A stretch of DNA of 64,000 nt from Hyphomicrobium zavarzinii ATCC 27496 (lineage in GTDB: Bacteria > Pseudomonadota > Alphaproteobacteria > Rhizobiales > Hyphomicrobiaceae). This document shows positions 17,086-24,834 of the stretch, one piece after another; position 1 is the stretch's first letter, and each line of letters starts with the position of its first letter. Made by a program: the position numbers and the translations under genes. Below the pieces are notes generated by a model that worked only from the letters and a program-made list of their open reading frames with translations, ran no database searches and had not been told where the DNA came from. The DNA lies in contig NZ_KB911255.1 in assembly GCF_000383415.1 (NCBI RefSeq), positions 418,001 to 482,000 on the forward strand, given 5' to 3'.

Positions 17086-18942
17086 TCAAGTGGCGGCGGA
17101 TTGGCACCATTCGCGCCAGCACTGACGGTAGAGCCTTTCCATCGCGCGGGTGAGCCCTTCGACATCGCCGAGCGCCGATCGTTCGCAGCGGGCTCGCAAT
17201 CCGGCTCTCACTGCGGCGAGACCTTCGAGATCGCGCGCTGCGCGGGCCGCCTTGTCCACGTAGTCCTGGTCGTCGCGTGCGATCCAGCCGTGGAGATCCA
17301 GTGCTCCGAGCAGACTCGCTCCGAGGCGTCCGACCGGCGGACGATCGGTGAGCGTCAGCACCGGCACGCCCATCCACAAGGCTTCGAGCGAGGTCGTCCC
17401 GGCGTTATGCGGAAAGGGATCGAGCGCGATGTCGATCTCGTTGTAGGCGGCGAGCACGGCGGCATGGATGGGCGTATCACGGAGATCCAAGCGCGCGGCG
17501 GGGATGCCGTGCGCGAGAAAACGCCGGCGCACATCCTCCTGCGTTCCGGGGGAACCGAAAGGCTTGTTGTCGAGACGCAGGCGGCTGCCGGGGCAGGCGC
17601 GCAGGATGTCCGACCACACGCGCACGACGCGATCGTTGAGGCGGATGGGGCGGCCGAAATATCCGAATGTGACGTGGCCGTTTCGCAAGGCGGGAAGCGG
17701 TCCCACGGGAGGCATCGTCGGGGGAGGCTCGTAGGCGACGAACGGGCGATCCAGGTGGCGGGGCCGCTCGCTGATGAAGGCCTCGGAGCCGGCCGGCAAC
17801 AGGTCTTTGTCGGCGATCAGGCCATCCATCGTCAAGAGCCCCGTCGTGGTGCCGGTTCCGATCACGTAGGAAAGCTGCACGGGCGCGGGTTTGCGCGCAA
17901 ACACCAGTTGGCGGTTGCCGGGCGAATGTCCGGCGAGATCCACCAGCACGTCGATCCGGTCCTGCTCGATCTGCGCGGCGACACGCTCGTCGGGCAGGCC
18001 CGTGATCTGCACCCAGTTCGAGATTCCCTGGAATTTGCGGCTGGTCTCGTCGACGTGACGCACATCCGCGTAGCAGTAGATGTCGACGGCGTTTCGATCA
18101 TGCCGGGTCATCAGCGGGAGCATGAACACGGCGACCACATGATTGCAGAGATCCGGCGAGACGTAGCCCACCCGCAGACGGCGCTCGGGCTCCGGTGTGT
18201 TGGCATGGCGCGCGAGCGGCCGCGCGACGGGCTTCGCGTAGGCGGTATCATAGGCGGCCGAGGCGGCGCGAAGCGCGGGAGCGCTCATTTCGGGATCGTA
18301 AGTGAGGCAGATCAGCAGGCTCGAGTGCAGCTCCGGATCGGGCTGACGCGCGAGGGCCGCGCCGTACACCTGTTTGGCATCGGCAAAGCGGGCAAGATTG
18401 GCGAGCGTGCTGCCGAGGTTTCTCACCGCACCGACGTTGTAGCCGATGTCCAGCGCTTTCCTGAACGATTGAGCGGCGGCGATCAGATCGCCTTGCCGAA
18501 ACTGAGCGTTGCCAAGGGTGACATAAACCTGAAGCGAGGTGGCGCCGTTGGCGATTGCGCGCCGTGCCATGGTCTCAGCGGCCGTGTAGTTGCCCAGATC
18601 GACGAGCACGTTCGCGTAGTTCGCGGCCGCATCCACAAAACTGGAATCGATCGCAAGCGCGCTCTCGTAGGCGTTCGCGGCCTCGGTGAGCTTGGCGGTG
18701 GCGCGATAGGCGGCGCCGAGGTTGTTCCAGGCAGATGCGGTGGGGTTGAGCGTAATGGCCCGCTGCAGGGCCTCGACGGCGCCGTCGTAATCGCGGCGTT
18801 GATAGTGCACGATGCCGAGGGTGAAGTGGGCGAGATCCTGGATGCGCCCTTGCGCGAGGAGGCTTTGCGCAAGCCTCTCCGCTTCGTCGTAGCGCGCGCC
18901 GACCAGGAGCGAGGAGAGCTGGACCGCTTCGTTGTCCGTCAT
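17086..18942 (-). CDS. TPR-containing GT41 (O-GlcNAc transferase/SPINDLY-like) glycosyltransferase
   Basis: Predicted soluble glycosyltransferase that modifies protein Ser/Thr with a sugar from a nucleotide donor. 618 residues: about six TPR repeats (residues 1-215, for example AITLNPTASAWNNLGAAYRA), then a two-lobed GT41 catalytic region with LRVGYVSPDL, VDLAGHSPGNRQLVFARKPAPVQ, FGYFGRPIRLNDRVVRVW and ALDPFPHNAGTTSLEALWMGVPVLTL. ATG 18942 and TTG 18993 are both possible; neither has a good ribosome site. Bacterial homologues can modify flagellins or surface proteins; proximity to flagellar genes makes that worth testing. Substrate unknown. Confidence 0.88.
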   Translation of the reverse strand: MTDNEAVQLSSLLVGARYDEAERLAQSLLAQGRIQDLAHFTLGIVHYQRRDYDGAVEALQRAITLNPTASAWNNLGAAYRATAKLTEAANAYESALAIDSSFVDAAANYANVLVDLGNYTAAETMARRAIANGATSLQVYVTLGNAQFRQGDLIAAAQSFRKALDIGYNVGAVRNLGSTLANLARFADAKQVYGAALARQPDPELHSSLLICLTYDPEMSAPALRAASAAYDTAYAKPVARPLARHANTPEPERRLRVGYVSPDLCNHVVAVFMLPLMTRHDRNAVDIYCYADVRHVDETSRKFQGISNWVQITGLPDERVAAQIEQDRIDVLVDLAGHSPGNRQLVFARKPAPVQLSYVIGTGTTTGLLTMDGLIADKDLLPAGSEAFISERPRHLDRPFVAYEPPPTMPPVGPLPALRNGHVTFGYFGRPIRLNDRVVRVWSDILRACPGSRLRLDNKPFGSPGTQEDVRRRFLAHGIPAARLDLRDTPIHAAVLAAYNEIDIALDPFPHNAGTTSLEALWMGVPVLTLTDRPPVGRLGASLLGALDLHGWIARDDQDYVDKAARAARDLEGLAAVRAGLRARCERSALGDVEGLTRAMERLYRQCWREWCQSAAT

Positions 18943-19016
18943 GAGGAGGGCCGGGCTTCCTTTGCCGCAAGAAGACGAGACGGCGAGAATCAACCCGCCA
19001 TCTCATCCTCTTAGTA

Positions 19017-19062
19017 GAGCACGAACTCCGCGATTGGAATCAAGCCGTCGCGGAGTGTGCTC
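19017..19062. repeat. Long two-part inverted repeat
   Basis: GAGCAC (19017-19022) and CTCCGCGA (19026-19033) pair with TCGCGGAG (19048-19055) and GTGCTC (19057-19062). It lies downstream of the minus-strand small exported peptide and upstream of the glycosyltransferase. No T-tract follows, so it may be a transcript-stabilising or attenuating hairpin. Confidence 0.5.
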
Positions 19063-19129
19063 CGGGCGCCTGGCTGCTCAGGCGTCTCGCGTTCGCGGCA
19101 GAGCCCGCTTTGCGAGCGTCGCTGCGTGA

Positions 19130-19318
19130 TTACTCGGCAGGCTTTTCCTCGCTCGCAGGCGCGGCGTCGGGAGCCGGGGTGTCGGTGGAGGTCGTCGCCG
19201 AGCTGTCCGCCGGAGCTTCGGCGGCGGGCTGTGCATCATCGGCGAAGGCCGGAGCGCCATAGAGAGCCGCCGTCATGAGCGCGGCGAGTGCAACCGTTAG
19301 GACAGTCAGTTTTCTCAT
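19130..19318 (-). CDS. Small exported Ala/Pro/Glu-rich peptide
   Basis: 62 residues: a clear signal peptide (MRKLTVLTVALAALMTAAL, cleavage near AFADD) followed by a ~36-residue disordered Ala/Pro/Glu/Asp/Thr tail. ACAGGAG precedes the ATG at good spacing, supporting expression. No known domain. It stands between the GT41 gene and the histidine kinase gene. Function unknown; its Ser/Thr-rich tail could be a substrate of neighbouring modification, but that is speculation. Confidence 0.68.
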   Translation of the reverse strand: MRKLTVLTVALAALMTAALYGAPAFADDAQPAAEAPADSSATTSTDTPAPDAAPASEEKPAE

Positions 19319-19437
19319 AGTCTGTCTCCTGTTCTAGGGTGTCGCCGACTATGTCGCAGCGGGTTTACCCTGGTCTGGAGGCGACCTTACAAATCCCGTA
19401 ATGTGGATTGCCGTGAGATGATGCGCGGCTCGCTGCG

Positions 19438-20814
19438 TTACGGTCTTTGTGGAAACGTGATCGAGACCTTGAGGCCCGGGGCGTTGTCGATCAGGTCGAT
19501 GCTGGCGCCGTGCAGGTCCGCGATGGCGCGCACGAGGCTGAGGCCGAGACCATGGCCGGGGCTCGAGCGCTCGCGTTCCAGCCGGTAGAAGCGCCGGAAG
19601 ACCTTCTCATGCTCATCGGACGGGATGCCGGGGCCATTGTCGGCCACCGTAAGGTTGGGTTTGCGCGGATTTCCGGAGAGCGCCAACTCGATGGTGGTTC
19701 CCGAGGGGCAGTGCTGGATCACATTCTCGATAAGGTTGGCGACGAGCTGGAGAAGAAGCTCGTGGTCTCCGCGAATGGTGAGCGCTGCGGCTTGCTGGGC
19801 GTTCCATGCGAGGTTGAAGCCGCTGTCCTCAATGACTGGCGCGTAAGCCTCCGTCGCGTCGTCGAGCACCTTACGCAGGTCAATGTCGACGAAGCGCGCG
19901 CGCCGGTCGCCTGCTTCGAGCTGGCCGATGTTCAGAAGCGCTTCGAAGGTGGAGACGATGCTGTCCACCTCCTCGATGGCGCCATCGAGGATGGGCTTGA
20001 TTTCGGAGTTGGCGGGCTCGGCATCGTAAGCGCTCTCGAGCTGCTGGCGCAGCCGCGTCATGGGGCGCTTGAGATCGTGGGCGATGTCGGTCGAGGATTG
20101 GTTGGCGCTTTGCACCAGGCGTTCGAGCTGGGTCAGCATCGCGTTGATGCGCTGGCCCACTTCGTCGAGATCGTGCTGGGACAGCTTGATGGGAACGCGC
20201 CGATCGAGCTCGCCGGCGGAGACGGCCGAAAGCGTGTTGGCGATGTCGTCAATGCGCCTTTGCGCGCCGCGCGCGAGGTAGATGCCCGATCCGACGCCCA
20301 GGATGACGGTGGCGAGCAGGCCCCAGCCCAGGCTGCGCATCAGGATCAGCCGTGCCTGCTGCACCTCGCGGTCGCTGCGGCCGATCAGCAGCATGCCTTT
20401 CGAGACCGGGGTCCAGAGAGCGAAGAAGCGATCGCGGCCGGTTCCGTTCCCGGCGATGTCGGGCAGGTGGGAGCGTTCCAGCACCCGCCAACCTTCGAAC
20501 GGGCGTTCGGTGCGGATGTTGCCGGCGACAATGGCGCCATTGGAGTCCTGGACGGCAAAGATGCTGTCGGCGTCGCGGACGGATTCCGCCTCGTCGACGA
20601 CGACGCTCACCAATTCGTCGAAGCCGTAACGCCGGTCGATGGCCAGGAGCGCGTCTCGCGTGTGCACGACGCGCGCCCGCACGCTGTCCTCGAGGCCGGC
20701 TGCGAGGTGCACGATCAGAACCGCGAACAACGCCGTGACGCTGACCGTGATGATGAGGGTGAACGCGACGGCAGAGCGGACCTGCGTGCGCCGGAACAGA
20801 TCACGGACTGTCAT
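19438..20814 (-). CDS. Sensor histidine kinase of OmpR-type two-component system
   Basis: 458 residues: membrane helix ~15-38, periplasmic sensor ~40-155, second membrane helix ~160-182, HAMP domain (LSAVSAGELDRRVPIKL), HisKA with the phosphorylated His in STDIAHDLKRPMTRLRQQL, and ATPase domain (NLIENVIQHCP, VADNGPGIP, GHGLGLSLVRAIA). Its start overlaps the response regulator gene by 14 bp, so the two form one unit. Resembles metal/envelope-stress kinases of the PmrB/QseC/CusS type; the signal cannot be read from sequence. Confidence 0.92.
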   Translation of the reverse strand: MTVRDLFRRTQVRSAVAFTLIITVSVTALFAVLIVHLAAGLEDSVRARVVHTRDALLAIDRRYGFDELVSVVVDEAESVRDADSIFAVQDSNGAIVAGNIRTERPFEGWRVLERSHLPDIAGNGTGRDRFFALWTPVSKGMLLIGRSDREVQQARLILMRSLGWGLLATVILGVGSGIYLARGAQRRIDDIANTLSAVSAGELDRRVPIKLSQHDLDEVGQRINAMLTQLERLVQSANQSSTDIAHDLKRPMTRLRQQLESAYDAEPANSEIKPILDGAIEEVDSIVSTFEALLNIGQLEAGDRRARFVDIDLRKVLDDATEAYAPVIEDSGFNLAWNAQQAAALTIRGDHELLLQLVANLIENVIQHCPSGTTIELALSGNPRKPNLTVADNGPGIPSDEHEKVFRRFYRLERERSSPGHGLGLSLVRAIADLHGASIDLIDNAPGLKVSITFPQRP

Positions 20815-21478
20815 TGATGGAATAGCCGCTGCCGCGAACGGTGTGGATCAAGGGCTTGGCGAAGGGCCGGTCGATCTTGGCGCGCAGGCGCGAGATGTGC
20901 GTTTCCACGACGCTCGTGCGCGGGTCGAAATGGAAGCCCCAGACGCGCTCGAGCAGCATGGTGCGTGTGACGACACGGCCTTTGTTGCGCATGAGCGTTT
21001 CCAGGAGCACGAACTCCTTGGGCTGCAAGTCGATGCGCTCTTGGCCCCGTTTCACGACGCGGCTACCGACGTCGAGCTCGAGGTCACCGGCTCTGAGGAT
21101 GTCTCCCTCCGACCGCATGGGCGCACGCCGTCCGAGGGCGTTGACGCGGGCGAGCAGCTCCGCGAAGGCGAACGGCTTCACGAGATAGTCGTCGCCACCG
21201 ACGTCGAGACCTTGCACGCGATCGTTCACCCCGCCAAGGGAGGTGAGGAACAGGATCGACACGTGGCTGCCGGCAGTTCGCAACGTGCGGGCCAGCGAGA
21301 GGCCGTCGAGGCCCGGCAACATGCGGTCGAGGATCACGATGTCGTAGTTCTCGCGAATCGCGAGCGCGAGGCCGTCCTTGCCGTCGGATACGACGTCGAT
21401 GGTATGCCCCGCCTGGATGAGCCCCTTCGAAACGTAGCGCGCCGTCTCCTTGTCATCCTCTACGAGAAGCAGACGCAT
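20801..21478 (-). CDS. OmpR/PhoB-type response regulator
   Basis: 225 residues: receiver domain with VEDDKET, phosphoacceptor D51 in DIVILDRMLPGLDG and YLVKPFAF, and a C-terminal winged helix (LELDVGSRVVKRG, then FVLLETLMRNKGRVVTR and TSVVETHISRLRAKI). ATG 21478 is used because GGGAG lies 6-7 bases upstream and the receiver fold begins at once; an upstream frame adds 19 residues. Partner of the overlapping kinase gene. Confidence 0.94.
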   Translation of the reverse strand: MRLLLVEDDKETARYVSKGLIQAGHTIDVVSDGKDGLALAIRENYDIVILDRMLPGLDGLSLARTLRTAGSHVSILFLTSLGGVNDRVQGLDVGGDDYLVKPFAFAELLARVNALGRRAPMRSEGDILRAGDLELDVGSRVVKRGQERIDLQPKEFVLLETLMRNKGRVVTRTMLLERVWGFHFDPRTSVVETHISRLRAKIDRPFAKPLIHTVRGSGYSINDSP

Positions 21479-21717
21479 GCCGGAACTCCCTGGGTCGCGA
21501 CGTGGTCCTGCCATCCCTGTGGCGCGCATGTCCATCGCCTCTTCTTTCCGCGTCTATAGCACCAATCCGGCGGTGCCAAGACCGCATCTGGCCCGGGGTA
21601 GCCGCGCGTGCACGACCGGCTTTCCCGGGGTTGGGGGCCGTCCCAAGTATCTGACGGACCCAAGGTTTTCCGCGTCGCCGTGATGGGGGACCAGCGCCAT
21701 CGAAGTTACGGTATATG

Positions 21718-21753
21718 AAAAGAGCCCGAACACCTTTTGGGGCGTTCGGGCTC
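21718..21753 (-). terminator. Intrinsic terminator of the candidate small RNA
   Basis: Perfect 10-bp stem GAGCCCGAAC (21722-21731) with GTTCGGGCTC (21744-21753), followed on the minus strand by TTTTC. It stands ~240 bp before the response regulator start, so it would separate any upstream transcript from that operon. Confidence 0.8.
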
Positions 21754-21880
21754 TGACACCCAGCAAGGTTGGGTGCCTATTCCGGGCAGCACTCGAGGGG
21801 GGACCAATTTGTTCAGGAGCTGGCTGTGGGCAACACGAGGAAGCCCACACTCAGTGACCGCCCGACCCTGATCCTAGGGG
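21718..21880 (-). ncRNA. Candidate small RNA with three hairpins and intrinsic terminator
   Basis: A 600-bp gene-free region holds, on the minus strand, in order: hairpin GTGGGC-N11-GCCCAC (21824-21846), a C-rich single-stranded-looking segment (CCCCCCTC), hairpin CACCCA-N7-TGGGTG (21757-21775), and a strong terminator (stem GAGCCCGAAC/GTTCGGGCTC, 21722-21753, then TTTT). No reading frame explains this structure. The C-rich stretch could pair with Shine-Dalgarno sequences. The 5' end is uncertain. I could not match it to 6S, SRP or tmRNA. Confidence 0.55.
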
Positions 21881-22082
21881 GCCATTCTTACCCCCGTATG
21901 TCCCATACTTTACAATTCCCGTAAGCTCACCATTCCGTCTGAGTGCCGTCTTGGTCGTCCGCTAGATTGCCTCCGGTTTTGCTCAAGGGGAGCTTTGCGG
22001 TCGGGATATGTGTGGCCTCGATCGCCCCGGCGGGCGACATCATTCTCTCGGTATTTTCAAACATCACAGATGGGGAACAGGG

Positions 22083-22661
22083 ATGAAGTCTCAGGGCGTT
22101 GTCCGCGTGCTCAAGCTTGCCGCGGTGGGGTTGGTGGCTGCGGTCAGCTTCGCGAGCGCGAGCGTTGCGCGCGAGTGCAAAACGGAGCCGATCGTGGCTG
22201 AAGGCGAGCCGGCCCTCTCGAAGAACCTCGGCGCGTATCAGAACTCGCTCTTTGCGTGGCGCCGCGCGGTGGCCGAGAAGGTGGGGCCCGAGTTCAACTC
22301 GTGGCGCTATGCAGACGCGCGTAGCGTGGATTGCAACGAGGTGAAGACCCCGAAGGGGCAGCGCTGGGTGTGCAAGCGCAAGGCGATCCCCTGCAAGGAT
22401 ACGCTCTCAACCGTGCTTTCCGGTGAAAAGCTCGAAAAGTTCACCTGTAAGGGCGAGGCAGTCTCCTCCTATGGACGGCGGGAGAAGACGGAGGCGGAAG
22501 CCATCAACCAGGCCAAGTGGGCCTGGCGTCTCGATGTCCGCAAGAAGTACGACGAGAGCTGGGCGAAGTGGGATGTCGCCAAGGATGCCGATCACGACTG
22601 CCGCAAGATCGGCACGAAGTATCAGTGCATCGGCGTCGCGACACCCTGCAAAGAGAAATAG
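22083..22661 (+). CDS. Exported Cys-rich protein with an internally duplicated domain
   Basis: 192 residues with a signal peptide (about 1-29, cleavage near SVARE). Two ~52-residue units are similar: residues 51-105 (SLFAWRRAVAEKVG, then DCNEV, VCKRKAIPCK) and 140-190 (AKWAWRLDVRKKYD, then DCRKI, QCIGVATPCK). Each holds W-R-x2-V and a C...C...PCK triad. The cysteines could form disulfides in the periplasm. I do not recognise the family as having a known function. GGGAACAGGG precedes the ATG, and a terminator follows, so it is a single-gene unit. Confidence 0.75.
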   Translation: MKSQGVVRVLKLAAVGLVAAVSFASASVARECKTEPIVAEGEPALSKNLGAYQNSLFAWRRAVAEKVGPEFNSWRYADARSVDCNEVKTPKGQRWVCKRKAIPCKDTLSTVLSGEKLEKFTCKGEAVSSYGRREKTEAEAINQAKWAWRLDVRKKYDESWAKWDVAKDADHDCRKIGTKYQCIGVATPCKEK

Positions 22662-22678
22662 TCTCAGCCAACACAAGA

Positions 22679-22709
22679 GGTCCCGCCCGGCAACGGGTGG
22701 GACCTTTTC
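22679..22709 (+). terminator. Intrinsic terminator after the duplicated-domain gene
   Basis: Stem GGTCCCGCCCG (22679-22689) with CGGGTGGGACC (22694-22704, one G-T pair), loop GCAA, followed by TTTTC. Located 17 bp after the stop. Confidence 0.85.
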
Positions 22710-22734
22710 GAGCGCTTAAGCTCTTCGAGGCCGA

Positions 22735-23259
22735 TCACGCCGCGGGAGGCGCGGCGGCCAGATCTCCCTCTGACGGCGTAGAGACGGTCTCCGCGTTCTC
22801 CGCGAAGCGCGAGATCACGAAGCCGATCAAGGCCAGCAGCAGAATGAGCGGCAGATTGCGGCCGACGCCCCTAACGATGCTCGGCAGTGCTGCCGGCGCC
22901 GCAGAGGCAAGGAACGCTTTCACCTCTGGTGTCAGCAGATCGGAGGCATCGGGTCCGGTGCTCTCGGCCGTGCCTTCGGAGGCGGTCGAGGGTTCCGCAG
23001 GCTGGCTCTCAGCCGGGCGTGCACCCGTGTTTATGACGGCCATCGTCACAAGCCCGATCAGGGCGAAGAGCGCCGCCATGATGGCGTAGGCCGTGACGGA
23101 GCCGTAGATCTCGACAAGCTTCACGGTGAGGGCGGCGGTGGCGAAGCCGCCTGCAATGACCAGGGGGATGGCGATAGCCGCGCGCCCCACATACTTTGCG
23201 ACGACCGAGTCGATTGTGGATTCGGCGCGCCTGAAGAGGCCTTGGAACATATCGCGCAT
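22735..23259 (-). CDS. Membrane protein, holin/YqjE-like organisation
   Basis: 174 residues with three hydrophobic segments: ~27-50 and ~55-78 (VTAYAIMAALFALIGLVTMA) and a C-terminal one ~135-152 (LPLILLLALIGFVISRF), separated by a Ser/Glu/Pro-rich loop. The arrangement beside a DUF883/ElaB-like gene recalls yqjD-yqjE-type stress genes, in which YqjE is a small holin-like membrane protein. Exact family uncertain. Confidence 0.68.
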   Translation of the reverse strand: MRDMFQGLFRRAESTIDSVVAKYVGRAAIAIPLVIAGGFATAALTVKLVEIYGSVTAYAIMAALFALIGLVTMAVINTGARPAESQPAEPSTASEGTAESTGPDASDLLTPEVKAFLASAAPAALPSIVRGVGRNLPLILLLALIGFVISRFAENAETVSTPSEGDLAAAPPAA

Positions 23260-23294
23260 CTCCCCGGATTGCTTTCGACGTTATCTTCGTGCGC

Positions 23295-23585
23295 TTAAGA
23301 TTTCCAAAGCGCGCCGATGATGAAGCCGAGGCCGGCGGCAACGGCCAGCGTGGTGAGCGGCTGCTCCTTCACCGACTTGTCGACAGCGGTCTTGAAGTTC
23401 TCGGCGACGACCTGCACTTGCTCGGTGGCCTGACGGCCTTGGTCGGCGACGTTCTGCACCACGCGCTCGATCTGCTCGCCGGTCTTCTCGGCCAGGTTCG
23501 CGGCCTTGTCGGCGAGATCGTCGGCGGCATTGCGGCCGTAATCGCTCGTGGCGCGCGTGCTCGTGCTCGAGGTTGATTGTGCCAT
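23295..23585 (-). CDS. ElaB/YqjD (DUF883) family membrane-anchored protein
   Basis: 96 residues: a long amphipathic helix (DDLADKAANLAEKTGEQIER, VVQNVADQGRQATEQVQVV) and a C-terminal membrane anchor (LTTLAVAAGLGFIIGALW), the standard layout of the ElaB/YqjD family. In E. coli such proteins tether ribosomes to the membrane in stationary phase. AAGGAG precedes the ATG. The gene lies 35 bp upstream of the holin-like gene on the same strand. Confidence 0.8.
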   Translation of the reverse strand: MAQSTSSTSTRATSDYGRNAADDLADKAANLAEKTGEQIERVVQNVADQGRQATEQVQVVAENFKTAVDKSVKEQPLTTLAVAAGLGFIIGALWKS

Positions 23586-23672
23586 GGGGTGGAGCTCCTT
23601 GTGTATGTGGGACGGCCTTTGCGGCCTGCGCGTTCAACGCAGATCCCCGTCACTTGGTTTCATGACTTGGTT

Positions 23673-24788
23673 TCATGCGGGCAGCTCGGGTGCGTCCTTA
23701 GGGAAGAGATGGCGGAACGTGACGGTGGTGGTCATCAGAATGGGCACCGCGACGAAAGCGCCGATCGGTCCCCACATCCAAGTCCAGAAGCCAATGGCGA
23801 GAAACACGGCGAAGGGGTTCATGGTCATGCGTTTGCCCATGAGCGTGGGCGTGATGAAATGGCCTTCGACGGTGGTCATGGCGATGTAGATGAGAGGTGC
23901 GACTAACGCTTCGGAAATGCTGGGGAAAGTGAACAGCCCTATGAGGAACAGCACGGCCACCATGATCACGGGGCCGATGTAGGGGATGTAGTTGAGGACC
24001 GCAGCCAGCACGCCCCAGAGCAACGGGTTCGGGAGGCCGGCAGCATAGGCAAGGATCGTGGTGGCGAGACCTAGGCAGGCGTTCACGATGGTGAACGTGC
24101 CGAAATAGACGGTGGTGTTGCGCTCGATGTCAGACAGGATCTTGAGTGCCGTCAGGCGCGCATCGCGGTTCGGCAGGATCAGGACGGAACGTGCTTTGAT
24201 CTGCTTCTGATAGATCATGTAGAAGATGAGGGCGCCGATGAAGAGGATGCCTTGCGTGACCGCAGGCGTGAGGATGCTCACGATGCCGCCGACGATGTTG
24301 GTGCTCTCCTCCACATGAAGGCCGGTGCCCGCCTGGCCGGTGGCCTGACCGATGGCGCCAAGGATCTCTTTCAGGAACTCCAGCGGCTGCGCCATGGACT
24401 GAAGCTTTTCCTTGATGAGCGCGCCGAGCTCGGTCGCGCGGCCGAGCCAATAGGTGAGCGGCAGCGACAAGAGGGCCACGATGGTGAGCACGACCGCCAC
24501 CATGGCAAGCGCCACGATCAGGACGGATGCGCTCCGCGGGAGCCCGCGTTTCTCCATCCAGGCGACGACGGGGAGCAGGATGTTGGCGACGACCCACGCG
24601 AGGATGACGGGAACGACCACCTCCTTCATGAGGTAGAGGGCCGCGAGGGTGGCCAGCGCGAACAGGCCCGTCACCGACACGTTCGCAACCAAGGCCCATG
24701 TCTCCTCGGTCGTGCGCTCGGCCCGCGCGTCCTCTTCGGCTCGCGCGCGTTCGCGTGTCTCGGATGGTACCTCTGCGATCATCGCCAT
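23673..24788 (-). CDS. AI-2E/PerM family transporter
   Basis: 371 residues with about eight membrane helices, typical of the AI-2E exporter/PerM family (the real substrates of most members are unknown). Signatures: VVPVILAWVVANILLPVV near the N-terminus, YIPYIGPVIMVAVLFLIGL and the C-terminal VEGHFITPTLMGKRMTMNPF. GGGAGCGG precedes ATG 24788; the frame upstream is non-coding in character. It follows the GTPase pair on the same strand by 46 bp, suggesting co-transcription. Confidence 0.9.
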   Translation of the reverse strand: MAMIAEVPSETRERARAEEDARAERTTEETWALVANVSVTGLFALATLAALYLMKEVVVPVILAWVVANILLPVVAWMEKRGLPRSASVLIVALAMVAVVLTIVALLSLPLTYWLGRATELGALIKEKLQSMAQPLEFLKEILGAIGQATGQAGTGLHVEESTNIVGGIVSILTPAVTQGILFIGALIFYMIYQKQIKARSVLILPNRDARLTALKILSDIERNTTVYFGTFTIVNACLGLATTILAYAAGLPNPLLWGVLAAVLNYIPYIGPVIMVAVLFLIGLFTFPSISEALVAPLIYIAMTTVEGHFITPTLMGKRMTMNPFAVFLAIGFWTWMWGPIGAFVAVPILMTTTVTFRHLFPKDAPELPA

Positions 24789-24834
24789 GGGGCCGCTCCC
24801 GTAGTTTTTTCTGTTTTCTGCCGGTCCGCGCTGA

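Noticed and set aside
17101-19014. 637-codon plus-strand frame opposite the GT41 gene
   Set aside because: Shadow of the glycosyltransferase; no motif or signal of its own.
21718-21880. tRNA, 6S or SRP RNA in the structured region
   Set aside because: No cloverleaf or CCA-like end, and no match to the conserved SRP tetraloop region; 6S match could not be shown, so only a generic small RNA is called.
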